Of a stretch of DNA of 64,000 nucleotides, positions 1 to 9,600 are shown one piece after another (the stretch's first letter is position 1; each line of letters begins with the position of its first letter). The translations under genes were made by a program, and so were the position numbers. The notes below the pieces were generated by a model that worked only from the letters and a program-made list of their open reading frames with translations, had not been told where the DNA came from and ran no database searches. Source of the DNA: Candidatus Chloroploca mongolica (GTDB lineage: Bacteria > Chloroflexota > Chloroflexia > Chloroflexales > Chloroflexaceae); assembly GCF_004762035.2 (NCBI RefSeq), contig NZ_SIJK02000023.1:29324-93323 (forward strand), given 5' to 3'.

Positions 1-230
1 CTTCACCAGGCCATAGCGCATTCGCGGGCCTTCGCGTCCAACTCGTCACGGTCTTTGGTGACATCCTGGCCGAAGCTGTAACCCCGGCATCAGGGCAAGT
101 CACCCTGACAACCGAAGTCCTGCCAGCAATGGCTGTGCTTGTCCAGATTCCAGCGGCGGGCCTGCGCTTTCCGCTTGACCCAACCACCACCAGCCTCCGG
201 CTGGTCTTGCCCACGGAGGTACAGCCATGA
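1..230 (+). CDS. Partial ICE protein, C-terminal fragment
   Basis: An open frame runs from base 3 to a TGA at 228-230 and its stop overlaps the next start as ATGA, which supports it being the tail of a real operon gene. About 75 residues are visible, rich in Val, Thr and Pro, ending in a pattern of short beta-like segments (LVTVFGDILAEA, TSLRLVLPTEV). This resembles the beta-rich tail of SAF/CpaB-like assembly proteins, but the fragment is too short to assign and I give no function. The start lies left of the window. Confidence 0.55.
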   Translation, partial: SPGHSAFAGLRVQLVTVFGDILAEAVTPASGQVTLTTEVLPAMAVLVQIPAAGLRFPLDPTTTSLRLVLPTEVQP

Positions 231-1933
231 CCCGTTCCGCTGTCCATCGAGCAACGGCCCTGCTCCAAGAGACCGTTCATCGTGAATGGCGGGCCTGGAG
301 TCGCACCTTGCAGGCGCGCCTCACGCTCCTTGATGCCCGGTTAGCCGAACGTGACCAGGCTGGCTTTGAACGCGATGACATCCTCGCGCCCGAAGCGCAG
401 GAAGCGCAGGCCATTTTGCAGAGTTTGCGCCCAGATCAGCGCCGCTTCTTTGCCCAGATGGTCGACGAGCGACGGCAAGCCCTGGCGTCCCTACCTCAAG
501 CCATTGAGCATCCCGATCCCGACACCCCCGCTATCTTGCCGGCGGCTGAACGGCACGAACGTGAAGCCCTCACCGCCTTGCTCCGTGAAGCGCTAGGTGA
601 TGCCGACAGTCACGGCTGGGGTGTTGTCCCAGTTCAAACAGGAGAGACCCATGCATGGTATGAAGTTCATGTGCCCACCTTGCGGGCAGCACCCGATGAT
701 GAGACCTACGCGCTGGCCGAACCTGATGGCATGGGGCTCCGGACGCGCACGCTCCTCGCGGGCTTGCTGGCCGTCGCCGGAATCTTGTTTGTTCTCATCT
801 GGTTTTTCTGGCCGCGCACCGCTGGTGATGCGCTCACGGCGACCCACTTGCCCGCGATGGCCAATGGGCTCGCGCTCACCCCCTGGCCACTCGTCGGCGT
901 GGTGGTGGAGCGTCCCAATGCTGACCCGCTCACCCTGTCTGTGCAGCAGGTTACTACCACAACGCCCTCGCCAGGCCCAGAGCAGCAGCATGCATTCTGG
1001 AACCCCATGCACCTTGTTCCGCTCCGGCTCTGTCTGCCCGCAGACGTGCTGGGGGAAGCGACCCTGGTTACGCTCCAGAGCGGGGATGATGCCCCAGATC
1101 GGGTCTATCACCTGCTCGCCTCAGGCGCGGGCACCCCCACATCCGGGCAAGCTCCACCTGTCGATCTGATTCTAGAGCCCTGTCACGGGAACGCCGCGCC
1201 GCGTCCCGCTTTGCTCAAACATACGGTGGTACCACCCGATATCGTAGCTGGCCTGGCGCATCCCGCAACCGATCCAGCAGTAACGCTTGTCGACTACGCC
1301 GTCATTGGCCCGGGTGAAGACCGCACCCTACCGTCGGGCCAAGCCCGCGTACGGGTAACCGTGCAGGCCAACCTGACGGATTGGACGTCTGCGGCCCCGA
1401 CGCTGCACCTGGCCGATGGGCAGATCCGGATGCCCATCGAGCCGCCCCAGTCATCGGGGCCATCAACTGTCCTGCATTATCTCGTGCCCCTGCCCACCTA
1501 TCCACTGCCAGCTCGCTGGACGCTCACGCCACCAGGGCAACGCCAACCGGTCGGGTGGCGCATCACCCTCGCAGGGCCACCCGACCGTGCCACGCTGCTG
1601 CATCGGGCGCTGATCGTGAGCGATGTCACAGCGCATCTCACCCAGAGCCACATCCAGATCCAACTCACCGTGCAATCCCAACATGAACGCCCACTGTTGC
1701 TCACCCTGGACGATATGCATGTGACGTACCGTAGAAGTGGCGAGCGGCTTCCCGTGAGCCTGCTTGAGACAGAAGATCTAGCCTTGCCACTCGCACCCAA
1801 CGTCCCGCACACCATCACCGTGACCACCCCTCGGCGCGACGAACGAACTGATCTGCTCATCATAACCCTAGGAGCAGCGCGGTTTCAGTTGAACCCGGGG
1901 ACAACGAACGCCTCACTGCGCGAGGGGCCCTGA
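227..1933 (+). CDS. Single-pass membrane protein of the conjugation operon, unknown function
   Basis: The 568-residue product has a charged, helical N-terminal third (residues 1-165, Arg/Glu/Gln rich and probably coiled), one transmembrane segment near residues 172-196 (LLAVAGILFVLIWFFW), and a large beta-rich domain of about 370 residues after it. This N-in, C-out layout is like VirB8- or VirB10-type bitopic components of type IV secretion systems, but I see no family motif, so that role is only inferred. The start ATG overlaps the stop of the preceding frame (ATGA), and GGAGG lies about 7 bases upstream. The gene sits directly before the pilin-like and PrgI-like genes, consistent with a membrane-channel subunit. 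Confidence 0.7.
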   Translation: MTRSAVHRATALLQETVHREWRAWSRTLQARLTLLDARLAERDQAGFERDDILAPEAQEAQAILQSLRPDQRRFFAQMVDERRQALASLPQAIEHPDPDTPAILPAAERHEREALTALLREALGDADSHGWGVVPVQTGETHAWYEVHVPTLRAAPDDETYALAEPDGMGLRTRTLLAGLLAVAGILFVLIWFFWPRTAGDALTATHLPAMANGLALTPWPLVGVVVERPNADPLTLSVQQVTTTTPSPGPEQQHAFWNPMHLVPLRLCLPADVLGEATLVTLQSGDDAPDRVYHLLASGAGTPTSGQAPPVDLILEPCHGNAAPRPALLKHTVVPPDIVAGLAHPATDPAVTLVDYAVIGPGEDRTLPSGQARVRVTVQANLTDWTSAAPTLHLADGQIRMPIEPPQSSGPSTVLHYLVPLPTYPLPARWTLTPPGQRQPVGWRITLAGPPDRATLLHRALIVSDVTAHLTQSHIQIQLTVQSQHERPLLLTLDDMHVTYRRSGERLPVSLLETEDLALPLAPNVPHTITVTTPRRDERTDLLIITLGAARFQLNPGTTNASLREGP

Positions 1934-2017
1934 CCACAGAGCCTCAGACGCCGTCTATGACCGTATCTTGCGGGGCTTTTGAAACCCTGCCTACTCTGGT
2001 ATGGAGGAGAGATCATC

Positions 2018-2251
2018 ATGGGTGAAATTAACACCATCTTTACCAGCCTGCAAACGAACCTCTTGACCCTGGTTATTCCCATTGGCGTTGTTGGGTTCGT
2101 GCTCTGGGGCCTGGCGTTACTCTTGACGCCGATCATCCCCGATTGGGGGCAAACCATGCGGGGCTACTTCCAACGTGCGATGCTCACCATTGCCTTTCTC
2201 GGCTTTGCGCTGACCTTCGTCACGGCGCTCTACGGACTTGGCGGCGGCTAG
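2018..2251 (+). CDS. VirB2/TrbC-like small two-helix membrane protein
   Basis: A 77-residue product has two hydrophobic helices (about residues 14-34 and 51-72) joined by a short polar loop with PDWGQTMRGYF. Size, two-helix layout and position ahead of PrgI-like and VirB4-like genes match pilin-type or TrbC/VirB2-type subunits. An upstream in-frame ATG exists at 1979, but the strong GGAGGAGA ends about 6 bases before ATG 2018, so I take 2018. No signal peptidase site is obvious. It could instead be a small holin-like channel protein. Assignment rests on architecture and context, not on a diagnostic motif. Confidence 0.65.
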   Translation: MGEINTIFTSLQTNLLTLVIPIGVVGFVLWGLALLLTPIIPDWGQTMRGYFQRAMLTIAFLGFALTFVTALYGLGGG

Positions 2252-2276
2252 ATCACCTTCAGCCGCCTAACCATTG

Positions 2277-2344
2277 GGGAGCACCGGCCAAGGACAGGTG
2301 GGTGCTCCCTACGACAAGAAACCAGCCCTGAGGACGACCAGGGC
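2277..2344 (+). promoter_or_regulatory. Stem-loops between pilin-like and PrgI-like genes
   Basis: Two hairpins are visible in the 161-bp gap. Bases 2277-2285 (GGGAGCACC) pair with 2301-2309, and 2325-2330 (GCCCTG) pair with 2339-2344. There is no T-tract, so these look like mRNA-stabilising or attenuating structures that could keep the pilin-like transcript more abundant than the downstream genes. This function is inference. Confidence 0.4.
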
Positions 2345-2412
2345 AAGCGATCCAGCCCTCGGGTTGATACCCAAGGGGCGAAAATCGCACCGGCCAGCAA
2401 AGGAGTGCCGCT

Positions 2413-2925
2413 ATGCCATATGACCAACTTGAAGAGATTCAAAATCGTCGGAGTGAGAAGATCGCGATGTTCCTGACCCTGGAAAACGCGGTCGGCCTGA
2501 TCCTGATCGCCGTGCCCGTCTATCTGCTCAGTTATGGGCTCCCTGGGGTGTTGCGGATCAGCATCGTGCTCTTGGCAGCGCTGTTAGGCATTGGGTTGAC
2601 CATCGATATCAATGGCCTTCCGCCCTATACCCGGCTGCTCTGGGCGGGGCGCGGCTGGCTCGAACGTCACCTGAATGGGGCTCGGATTACGCCAACCCAT
2701 CTGCCTGGCACCGCAAGCAGTGCGCCCCCGGATCGCCCGCTACCACGCGGTGGCCCCATTCGCCGTCGCCGGATGCCAACGCCCGTTGTCGCACCGAGCC
2801 GCAGCATACAGCCCACGCGCATCGGCTCCACACCACGCGTTGCGACCGAGCATCTGGCGCAGGCCAGTGAGCATTCCGAGCTGATCATCAGCCACGATCA
2901 TCACGCCCATGAGGGAGCATCATGA
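2413..2925 (+). CDS. PrgI/VirB3-like conjugation membrane protein
   Basis: The 170-residue product has a cytoplasmic N-terminus (MPYDQLEEIQNRRSEKI), two closely spaced transmembrane helices at about residues 27-45 and 48-66, and a basic Pro/Arg-rich tail. PrgI- and VirB3-like proteins have this two-helix hairpin and lie immediately before the VirB4 ATPase, as here, where the genes overlap by ATGA at 2922-2925. AAAGGAG lies 7-13 bases before the start. The protein probably links the VirB4 ATPase to the membrane channel. The tail of about 90 residues is longer than usual and carries repeated RRR/PT motifs. Family placement is moderately secure, mostly from context and topology. Confidence 0.7.
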   Translation: MPYDQLEEIQNRRSEKIAMFLTLENAVGLILIAVPVYLLSYGLPGVLRISIVLLAALLGIGLTIDINGLPPYTRLLWAGRGWLERHLNGARITPTHLPGTASSAPPDRPLPRGGPIRRRRMPTPVVAPSRSIQPTRIGSTPRVATEHLAQASEHSELIISHDHHAHEGAS

Positions 2926-5246
2926 GTAGTTTTCAACTCGGCAGCTTTCCGATTGAACAGATTCCCGACCTGCACGCGCTTGAGGCTCGCCTGGGCATGG
3001 CGGTGTCCAGTGTCCCGGTACCGATGCGCCTGCTGGTGTTCTCGCGTGCCTTTGATATGACCCCACCGATCACCCGTACCATACAACGCCAACACACCCT
3101 CGAACGACTGGCCCTCATGGTCACGCCAGTGCGCGCCGCGCTACAAGCCAGGCTTGCAGGGACAACCTCGACGGATCCAGGGATCGCACTTCGTGCCCTC
3201 CCGGCTGATATCAGTGCAACGCTGCTTGATCTGCTGGCCCACGATCCGCCGATGCAGCAGGTCTTGCTCACAGCCGATCACACCACCCACGCCGATGCGC
3301 CCGTGCTCTGGGCTGCACTCAATGAGGCCCTGGGCACCATCCTGCAAGCATTGACCTGGCGCATCCCGCTGGCGCATGCGATGACCCACTTTTATCGCCA
3401 ACTCCAACAACGCCAATTGCGCACCGTTACCTTTGTGATGCATGCCTGGGAACCTCCAACCATGAGTCCCCAGACGATTGCGACCGCCTTGCAAGCTGCG
3501 CTCGGTCGCCGCGTGACGCAACTTGACCACTTGCCCTCGGTGCTTCCGGGGAGCTATCAAGAGCAGGCCCATCGCCTCATGCCCGATGAGCCAGGCCATC
3601 CTTATCTTGCCGGGTTGCTCGCTTATGAAGTACGTGGGCGTTGGGACGCAACCACCTTGCATGATCTGCTGGATGACTCCTGCGATGTGGCACTCGCGAT
3701 TGACATTCATACCTACCCCCGCCATACAGCTACCCGCATTGCAGAACTTGCCTACAATGCCGCCCGTGTTGTGGCTCGCGACCATCAGGTTCTTGACCTC
3801 CGTGCCCATCGGGTTATGGATGCAGCAACCCAGATTCTTCAGCATCTGGTTGACCAGAGTCTCCATGCCGTCCAACTTGCGGTTCTCGTGAGTGGGACGA
3901 CCGTTGAACAGCTCGATACGAACCTGGCATCCATCGCGACACGTCTGGGCAGCCAGATACGGTTTCTGCGCCCACCGAATGGGCAACGCGAGTTACTCAA
4001 GCTCTGGAGTGGCACGCCACGTCAGCGCATTACCCTGCCCGTCAAACCGCACACCATGCTCTCGCAAGGGGTTGGGTGCTGTCTCGGTATTTTGGGCTCC
4101 CATCGTCCCTCCCGCACCGACGGCATCTTCTGGGGCATTGCCTATCCTGGGGGTGGCCCGCTCTTCTTTGATCTCTTCCGCAACCGGCAAGCCGCCCACA
4201 CCGTCGTGATGGGCAAATCAGGGTTTGGCAAGAGCTTCTTTCTCAACATTCTTACGATGCGGAGTGCGCTGGAAGGCTATCGGGTGATTGGCATTGATGC
4301 CTTTCACAATGCCCAACGCATTGCAGCAGCCACCGGTGGCGGTACCCGTTGTTATGCCCTCAGTCTGGAAGACACCTATAACCCGCTCGATATTCTGTTC
4401 ACCGATGAGCATTGGCTGCCGAATCAGGTTGCCCAGGCGCAGCGCATGCTCGCGCTGATTCTCGGACGCACGATCAGTTCGGCCCAAGGTCAGACCAGCC
4501 AGTTTCTCCCCCGCATCTTCAGCGAAGATGAGGCGAGCTTGCTCGATCATGCACTCACCCAACTCTATCGTCCTCTGCATCCCGATCTGCCACGCACCGA
4601 AATGCCCTTGCTCAGCGATCTGGTGACGATCCTTGCCGGTATGGGCGAACCTGAAAGCGCTGCCCTGGCCCGTAGTCTGCGCCTGCTGATCACCGAGACG
4701 AGTCGCGGCCAACGGTTCAACGGTCATACCACCGTGGACTGGCGCTTTGATGCCGATATTTCCTATTATGATCTTTCGGCTATTCCCCCAACCAGTCGCG
4801 TGCTCGCCAGTCTGCTCTTCCTCGACGGCGTCTTGCACTTTATGCGTGATCCTCAGCGCGACCTCAGTCGCCCGACCCTGCTGCTCATCGACGAGTTCGG
4901 CTATCTGGCGCGGATTGAAGCCTTTGCCCGCGTCGCGGCAGAGATCAGCAAAGTCGCCCGCAAATACAGCCTCGGCCTGGTGGCCGTCGATCAGAGTCCG
5001 CAGATCTTCCTCGAAAGCCCCGAAGGCAAAGACATCTTCGACAACGCCCGCGCCCGGGTGCTCTTTCGCATGGATGCCCCGGCCCAGGCTCGCATCCACG
5101 AGGCGATCCCTGAATTACGCCCGATGCATCTGGATTATCTGGCGCATGCCGAGCCAGGCCATGCCGTGGTTGTCGTAGATAACGATGTCTATTGCATGTA
5201 TGTGCAACCAAATGCCCACGAAGCAATGACTCTGGGAAACTCATGA
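2922..5246 (+). CDS. VirB4/TraC-type conjugation ATPase
   Basis: This 774-residue ATPase powers type IV secretion channel assembly and substrate transfer at the inner membrane. The Walker A motif GKSGFGKS lies near residue 429 and the Walker B segment TLLLIDEFGYL near residue 655, followed by an AVDQSPQ-type sensor segment (VAVDQSPQIF) and a C-terminal helical lobe, the order expected for VirB4. The N-terminal 400 residues form the less conserved membrane-docking domain. The start overlaps the upstream stop (ATGA) with AGGGAG as ribosome site. Length and motif spacing match the family, so the gene looks intact and functional. It is the clearest evidence that the region encodes a conjugation machine. 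Confidence 0.9.
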   Translation: MSSFQLGSFPIEQIPDLHALEARLGMAVSSVPVPMRLLVFSRAFDMTPPITRTIQRQHTLERLALMVTPVRAALQARLAGTTSTDPGIALRALPADISATLLDLLAHDPPMQQVLLTADHTTHADAPVLWAALNEALGTILQALTWRIPLAHAMTHFYRQLQQRQLRTVTFVMHAWEPPTMSPQTIATALQAALGRRVTQLDHLPSVLPGSYQEQAHRLMPDEPGHPYLAGLLAYEVRGRWDATTLHDLLDDSCDVALAIDIHTYPRHTATRIAELAYNAARVVARDHQVLDLRAHRVMDAATQILQHLVDQSLHAVQLAVLVSGTTVEQLDTNLASIATRLGSQIRFLRPPNGQRELLKLWSGTPRQRITLPVKPHTMLSQGVGCCLGILGSHRPSRTDGIFWGIAYPGGGPLFFDLFRNRQAAHTVVMGKSGFGKSFFLNILTMRSALEGYRVIGIDAFHNAQRIAAATGGGTRCYALSLEDTYNPLDILFTDEHWLPNQVAQAQRMLALILGRTISSAQGQTSQFLPRIFSEDEASLLDHALTQLYRPLHPDLPRTEMPLLSDLVTILAGMGEPESAALARSLRLLITETSRGQRFNGHTTVDWRFDADISYYDLSAIPPTSRVLASLLFLDGVLHFMRDPQRDLSRPTLLLIDEFGYLARIEAFARVAAEISKVARKYSLGLVAVDQSPQIFLESPEGKDIFDNARARVLFRMDAPAQARIHEAIPELRPMHLDYLAHAEPGHAVVVVDNDVYCMYVQPNAHEAMTLGNS

Positions 5247-5287
5247 GCAAGCAGGTCTATTCCGCAACCCAGCCGAAAGGAGATCTT

Positions 5288-6613
5288 ATGGGTCATATCC
5301 CTAACATGGGTTCCGGTCATCTCTGGCGCATCACCATTCCTGAATCACGACCGATGGTGCCAGCGAATGATGCCGCCTGGTGCGCGAGTCTACGCCGTCA
5401 CTTGAGCCACGCGCCCCTGACGAGCGTGCGTGTACGCATTGGCTCAACTGAGCGCTGGTATGTTGTCAGTGAGGGATGTCGCGGCTGTGTACGTGACGCC
5501 TGTGAGCTTGGCTGCCGTGGCGAATTTCTGCGCCGCATGCTTGCTGAACATTGGCCCGATCTGCGGCTCCACCTGATCGCCAACGGCTTGGCCGTGCGAC
5601 CATATACTCGTGTGGTTGGCGCTCTCCCATCACGCACGAGCGATCTCCAGGCCATTCTACGCGCACCGTGGCACGAGGCTCGCTGGCAGGTGCAGTGGCA
5701 TACCCGCCGCTCAAGCCCCGACCTGCACGTCAATCTCATCCTGGCCGTCGGCGACGATGGGCCGGATCCCATCACCGTACTGCGCCAGGCGGGCTGGCAC
5801 GTTCTTCCACTCCCAGGACTACTGGCGCAACGGTGGATGACGCCACCGCTTCCCTCAGGGTTGCCCATCAGTGGTCGGTGGCGACAGCAGCCTGTGCTCT
5901 TGCTTCCAGAAGACAATGGCTTCGCTATCGAGTCAACCAACCGGCCAAGTAGCCCGGCTCCCGCACAGCAGCTTGAGCACGCCTCGAACCCCACCGACCC
6001 AGACTCACCTGAGCTCCCGGCCACCCCTGAACCCGCGCAGCAGCTTGAGCACGCCTCGAACCCCACCGACCCAGACTCACCTGAGTTCCCGGCCACCCCT
6101 GAACCCGCGCAGCAGCTTGAGCAGCCAACAACCTCTGACGTGCATGGGGCACCTGATCGCCTTGATGCGACGTTGACCACCTGGCTCACTGCAATCCTGA
6201 GCCAACCAGCGGAGCCTTTGGCTCCACCTGAGGCGCAGTCCAGTTTGGGGCAAACATCCCCGTGGCCCGCTGGCCCCGGCAGCCTGGCTGACCCCGCTGC
6301 CCTCGGCACCGTCGTCGCCCAACTCGTCCAGGAACCCAGCTTTCAATCCTCCCGCAAAGGCCAATCCGGGTTGTCCAAAAAGCGCCTCGTCCGGCTCGCC
6401 CATCCCAGCCTCAACGACAGCATCGCCCGCATCCTGCTCGTCTGGTTTGACCGCGCCGGGGTGCTCGCCCCGCCCGACAGCCCCAGCCTGCCCTGGCGCA
6501 CGCCCCGCCCCTTGGCCGTCACTGACCTGACCGCGCTCGCCGCCGCGTTGCAGGCCACCCCCCTGCCCACCGCCGACGATGCGCTGGCTGCCTTTGGAGG
6601 TGACCCGTCATGA
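5288..6613 (+). CDS. ICE protein with Cys cluster and 24-residue repeats, unknown
   Basis: I chose ATG 5288 because AAAGGAGAT sits 5 bases before it; an alternative ATG at 5243 overlaps the VirB4-like stop but has a poor ribosome site. The N-terminal domain carries a Cys cluster (CRGCVRDACELGC) that could bind a metal or an Fe-S cluster. The middle is a low-complexity Pro/Gln/Glu linker with a 24-residue unit repeated twice and started a third time. The C-terminal 100 residues (LVRLAHPSLNDSIARILLVWFDRAG) may be a winged-helix-like fold as found at the end of FtsK-like proteins, but this is weak. The stop overlaps the next start (ATGA), so it is probably co-translated with the coupling ATPase and may be its accessory partner. 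Function is unknown. Confidence 0.65.
   Translation: MGHIPNMGSGHLWRITIPESRPMVPANDAAWCASLRRHLSHAPLTSVRVRIGSTERWYVVSEGCRGCVRDACELGCRGEFLRRMLAEHWPDLRLHLIANGLAVRPYTRVVGALPSRTSDLQAILRAPWHEARWQVQWHTRRSSPDLHVNLILAVGDDGPDPITVLRQAGWHVLPLPGLLAQRWMTPPLPSGLPISGRWRQQPVLLLPEDNGFAIESTNRPSSPAPAQQLEHASNPTDPDSPELPATPEPAQQLEHASNPTDPDSPEFPATPEPAQQLEQPTTSDVHGAPDRLDATLTTWLTAILSQPAEPLAPPEAQSSLGQTSPWPAGPGSLADPAALGTVVAQLVQEPSFQSSRKGQSGLSKKRLVRLAHPSLNDSIARILLVWFDRAGVLAPPDSPSLPWRTPRPLAVTDLTALAAALQATPLPTADDALAAFGGDPS
5966..6122 (+). repeat. 72-bp in-frame tandem repeat
   Basis: Copies lie at 5966-6037 and 6038-6109, with a partial third at 6110-6122. Each encodes the 24-residue linker unit beginning QQLEHASNPTDPDSPE. 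The first two copies are nearly identical in DNA, so the duplication is recent. It lies in the disordered middle of the 5288-6613 protein and its number could vary by slippage or recombination without a frameshift. Confidence 0.9.
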
Positions 6614-9600
6614 ACCCACCGGCCTCGCCCCGCACCCCACGCAGCACGGCCCGCGCCCCGGGCCGTGGGAACCGCCCCCAGCCCCCGCTCGGGCAACGGC
6701 CCCCCGCCCCGCCCTGGGCCAAGCTCGGCGCATGGGCGCTCCTGTTGCTCAGCCTCAGCCTGCTCATGGCCCAGGCCCCGCTCCTGCGCTGGGCCGACGC
6801 CCAGCCCGTGACCCGGCTGAGGCTGCCTGCCCCGGCCTTCCCCGGCCTGACGCCCCAGGGGGCCGCCGACACCCTGCCCAGCCCCGATAGCCCACCCCGC
6901 CGGGACGAGGCTGACCCGCCCGCGGGCCTGGCAGCCCTCCCCAGCCTGGGCGCGGCCCTCATCCAGGCCATCCTGCGTGGCCCCGGACGGCGCATCCTTG
7001 AAGCCCTCGTCGTGCTCGGCCTCAGCCTGCTCGCCCTCGAACTCATCCTCGCCGCCGGGGTGCTCGTTCTGCAGACCAGCCTCCGGCCCACCCACGGGCG
7101 GTTGACCCTGCGCGTGCGCGTGCCCATGCCCAGTGCCAGCCGTGCCACCCCCACCGGGGCCGACCTCTTCCGCGCCCTCCACCGCCAACTTCCGGTCAGT
7201 TCGCCCTGGTTGGGCCGCAGTCCCACCGTCAGCCTCACCATGACCGCCCACCCGGACGAACCCGTCACGCTGGGCGTCGTGCTCACGGGCGGCACCGGCC
7301 CCCAGCGCGACCGCTGGGCCGCCGCGCTGCGCAAGACCCTGCTCGGCCTGGCCCCCGACGCCGTGATCGAGCGCTGGCCCGACCCACTCGCCGCCGCCGC
7401 CACCCCCGGCCGCACGCTCTGCCACGCCACCTGGCACCTAGCCCTGCCGCCCTGGTACCCCTTGCGCAACGCCGCTGACCACGACCCCGGCACCAGTCTC
7501 GTCGGGCCGCTCATGGCCGCCATGCAGCCCCGGCAGGGCGTGGCCCTCACCGCCGCCGCCCTGACCATCCGCCCGCGCCCGGATGATAGTCACCTCGCCC
7601 GAGGCTGGCGGGCCAGCGCCCTCCGCCGCATGCTCCGCCTCAGCAGCAAACAGGACTACGCCCTCAGTCCCGATGGCCGCGCCCTCGAAAGCAAACTCGG
7701 CAGCCCCACCTACGATGTCACCTTGCAGGCCGTCGCCCTCGCCACCAGCCCCGCGACCGTCGCCCAGGCCCACGCCGAACTCGCCGAACTCCACGCCGTC
7801 TTGGGCCAGTACGCCGCCCGCAGTGGCAGTCGTGTCCAGCGCTGGGTCGGCGGCCAGCCCCAGACCCTCCCGCTCCCGCCGACGTTCTGCCCTGACCCGC
7901 CCGGCTGGGGGGCACGGCTCGGCATGCTCGCCCGCAGCCTCGGCGTCAGCCTGCTCGCCGGGTACGGCCTGCATGCCCTCCCCCTGCCGCCGACCAGCGT
8001 CCCCGCCCCCGTCCTGACGGGCCTGCTCGCCGCCGCCCTGGGCCTGGCAACGCTCGCCCTCCTGCAACGACGCAGCGGGCACCACACCCGGCAGCGCCTC
8101 GCCACCCTGCTCGCCCGCCCCATGCGAGCCACGCCCCCCCCGGCCTGGCTCGGCCCCAGCGCCTGGCGCGGCCCGTGCATTCTCAGCCTCGACGAACTCG
8201 CCGGGCTCTGGCATCTGCCCACCGCCAGCCTGGGTTCCCTCGTGGCCTGGTTGCCCGCCCGCTATCTGCCGCCCCCGCCCGAGGCCTTCTGTGACCCGCC
8301 CGATCCGCACGCCACCACGCCCCCCGCCCGGCTGGTGCTCGGCATCGGACGCCACCGCGACGACCAGGACGCCCCCATCGGCCTGCCGCTGCGCGATGCC
8401 CGGCAAGGCCTGGCCTTCACCGCCCCGCCGGGGATCGGCAAAACCCAACTCGCCTCGAACCTGGCCGACCAGTTGCGGCCCTGTGGCTATACGCTCATCG
8501 ACGGCAAAGGCGATGATGCGGGCAACCTCGCCACCGTCATGCGCACCCGCATCCCGCTCGCCGACGAAGGCCGCCTCATCGTGCTCGATGTCCTCGATGA
8601 CTGGCCCGTCGGCCTGAACCCGCTCGCTGAAGTTGACCCTACTGATCCAGCTGCACTTGATCAGGTACTCGGCCAGATGGAAGCCATCTTCGCCCGCCTC
8701 GACCCCGAAACCTGGGCGCGTGCGCCCCGCATGAAGAACTATCTCCGCAAGGCCACCTTGCTTGTTCTGGCTGGGGAAGCGCATCCCACCATTGCCCACA
8801 TCAAGCAAGCCCTGCTCGATGCGCGCTACCGCGAGCAACTGCTGCCCCATTGTCACAATGTCGAGGTGCGCGACTTCTGGCACATCGAGTTTCCGCAGAT
8901 TGGCGAGCAGCAAAAAGTGAGTCGTGATGCCTTGATCAGCCGCTTCGATATGCTGCTCGACTCCGAACTCACCCGCTATCTCTTCAACCAGATGACCCCA
9001 GCCCTTTCGTTTCGCACCGTGATCGCCGAACGTCAGATCGTGCTCGTCCCCTTGCCCCATCGCGCCCTCGGAGCACTGGCCGGGCCTGTTGGCATGCTGC
9101 TGTTTCAAGCCTTGATGCGCGCCGCCTTCAGTCGTCCTGGCACCGACCTCACCCGCCCCGAGTATGGCTTCATCGGCGACGAGTTCCAGGTGCTCGTCGA
9201 ACACTGTGATACCAAAGATATACGCGATGCCTTGACCCAGGTTCGGGCCTTCGGCATCGTGACCATTATTGCGAATCAGGTTCACCGCCAATTGGGCGAT
9301 CTTGCCGATTATGCCCTGACCGCCATTTCCAACCGCATTCTCCTGCGCACCCAGGAACCCGACGCAACCATGTATGCGCGACACTATGCCGAGAGTGGGA
9401 TCACGGCATCGGATATTGCTGGGCAAGACCCGCGTGACCATCAATATGCATGGATTGGCGTTCATGGACGCCTGACCCGCCTCTTCTCAATGCGCCCACT
9501 GCCCTGGCGTCAACCATTGACGCTCGACGTGCCACCCTATGATGGCCCTCCATGGCAGACCGTGCCGCCAACAGCCTCGCCTACGCCTCTGTTTGACCGC

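Noticed and set aside
7438..9465. Long minus-strand frame of 675 codons opposite the coupling ATPase
   Set aside because: It is the antisense of a very GC-rich gene, where stop codons are rare. The plus-strand frame carries Walker A and B motifs and couples to its neighbour, while this one has no ribosome site or domain.
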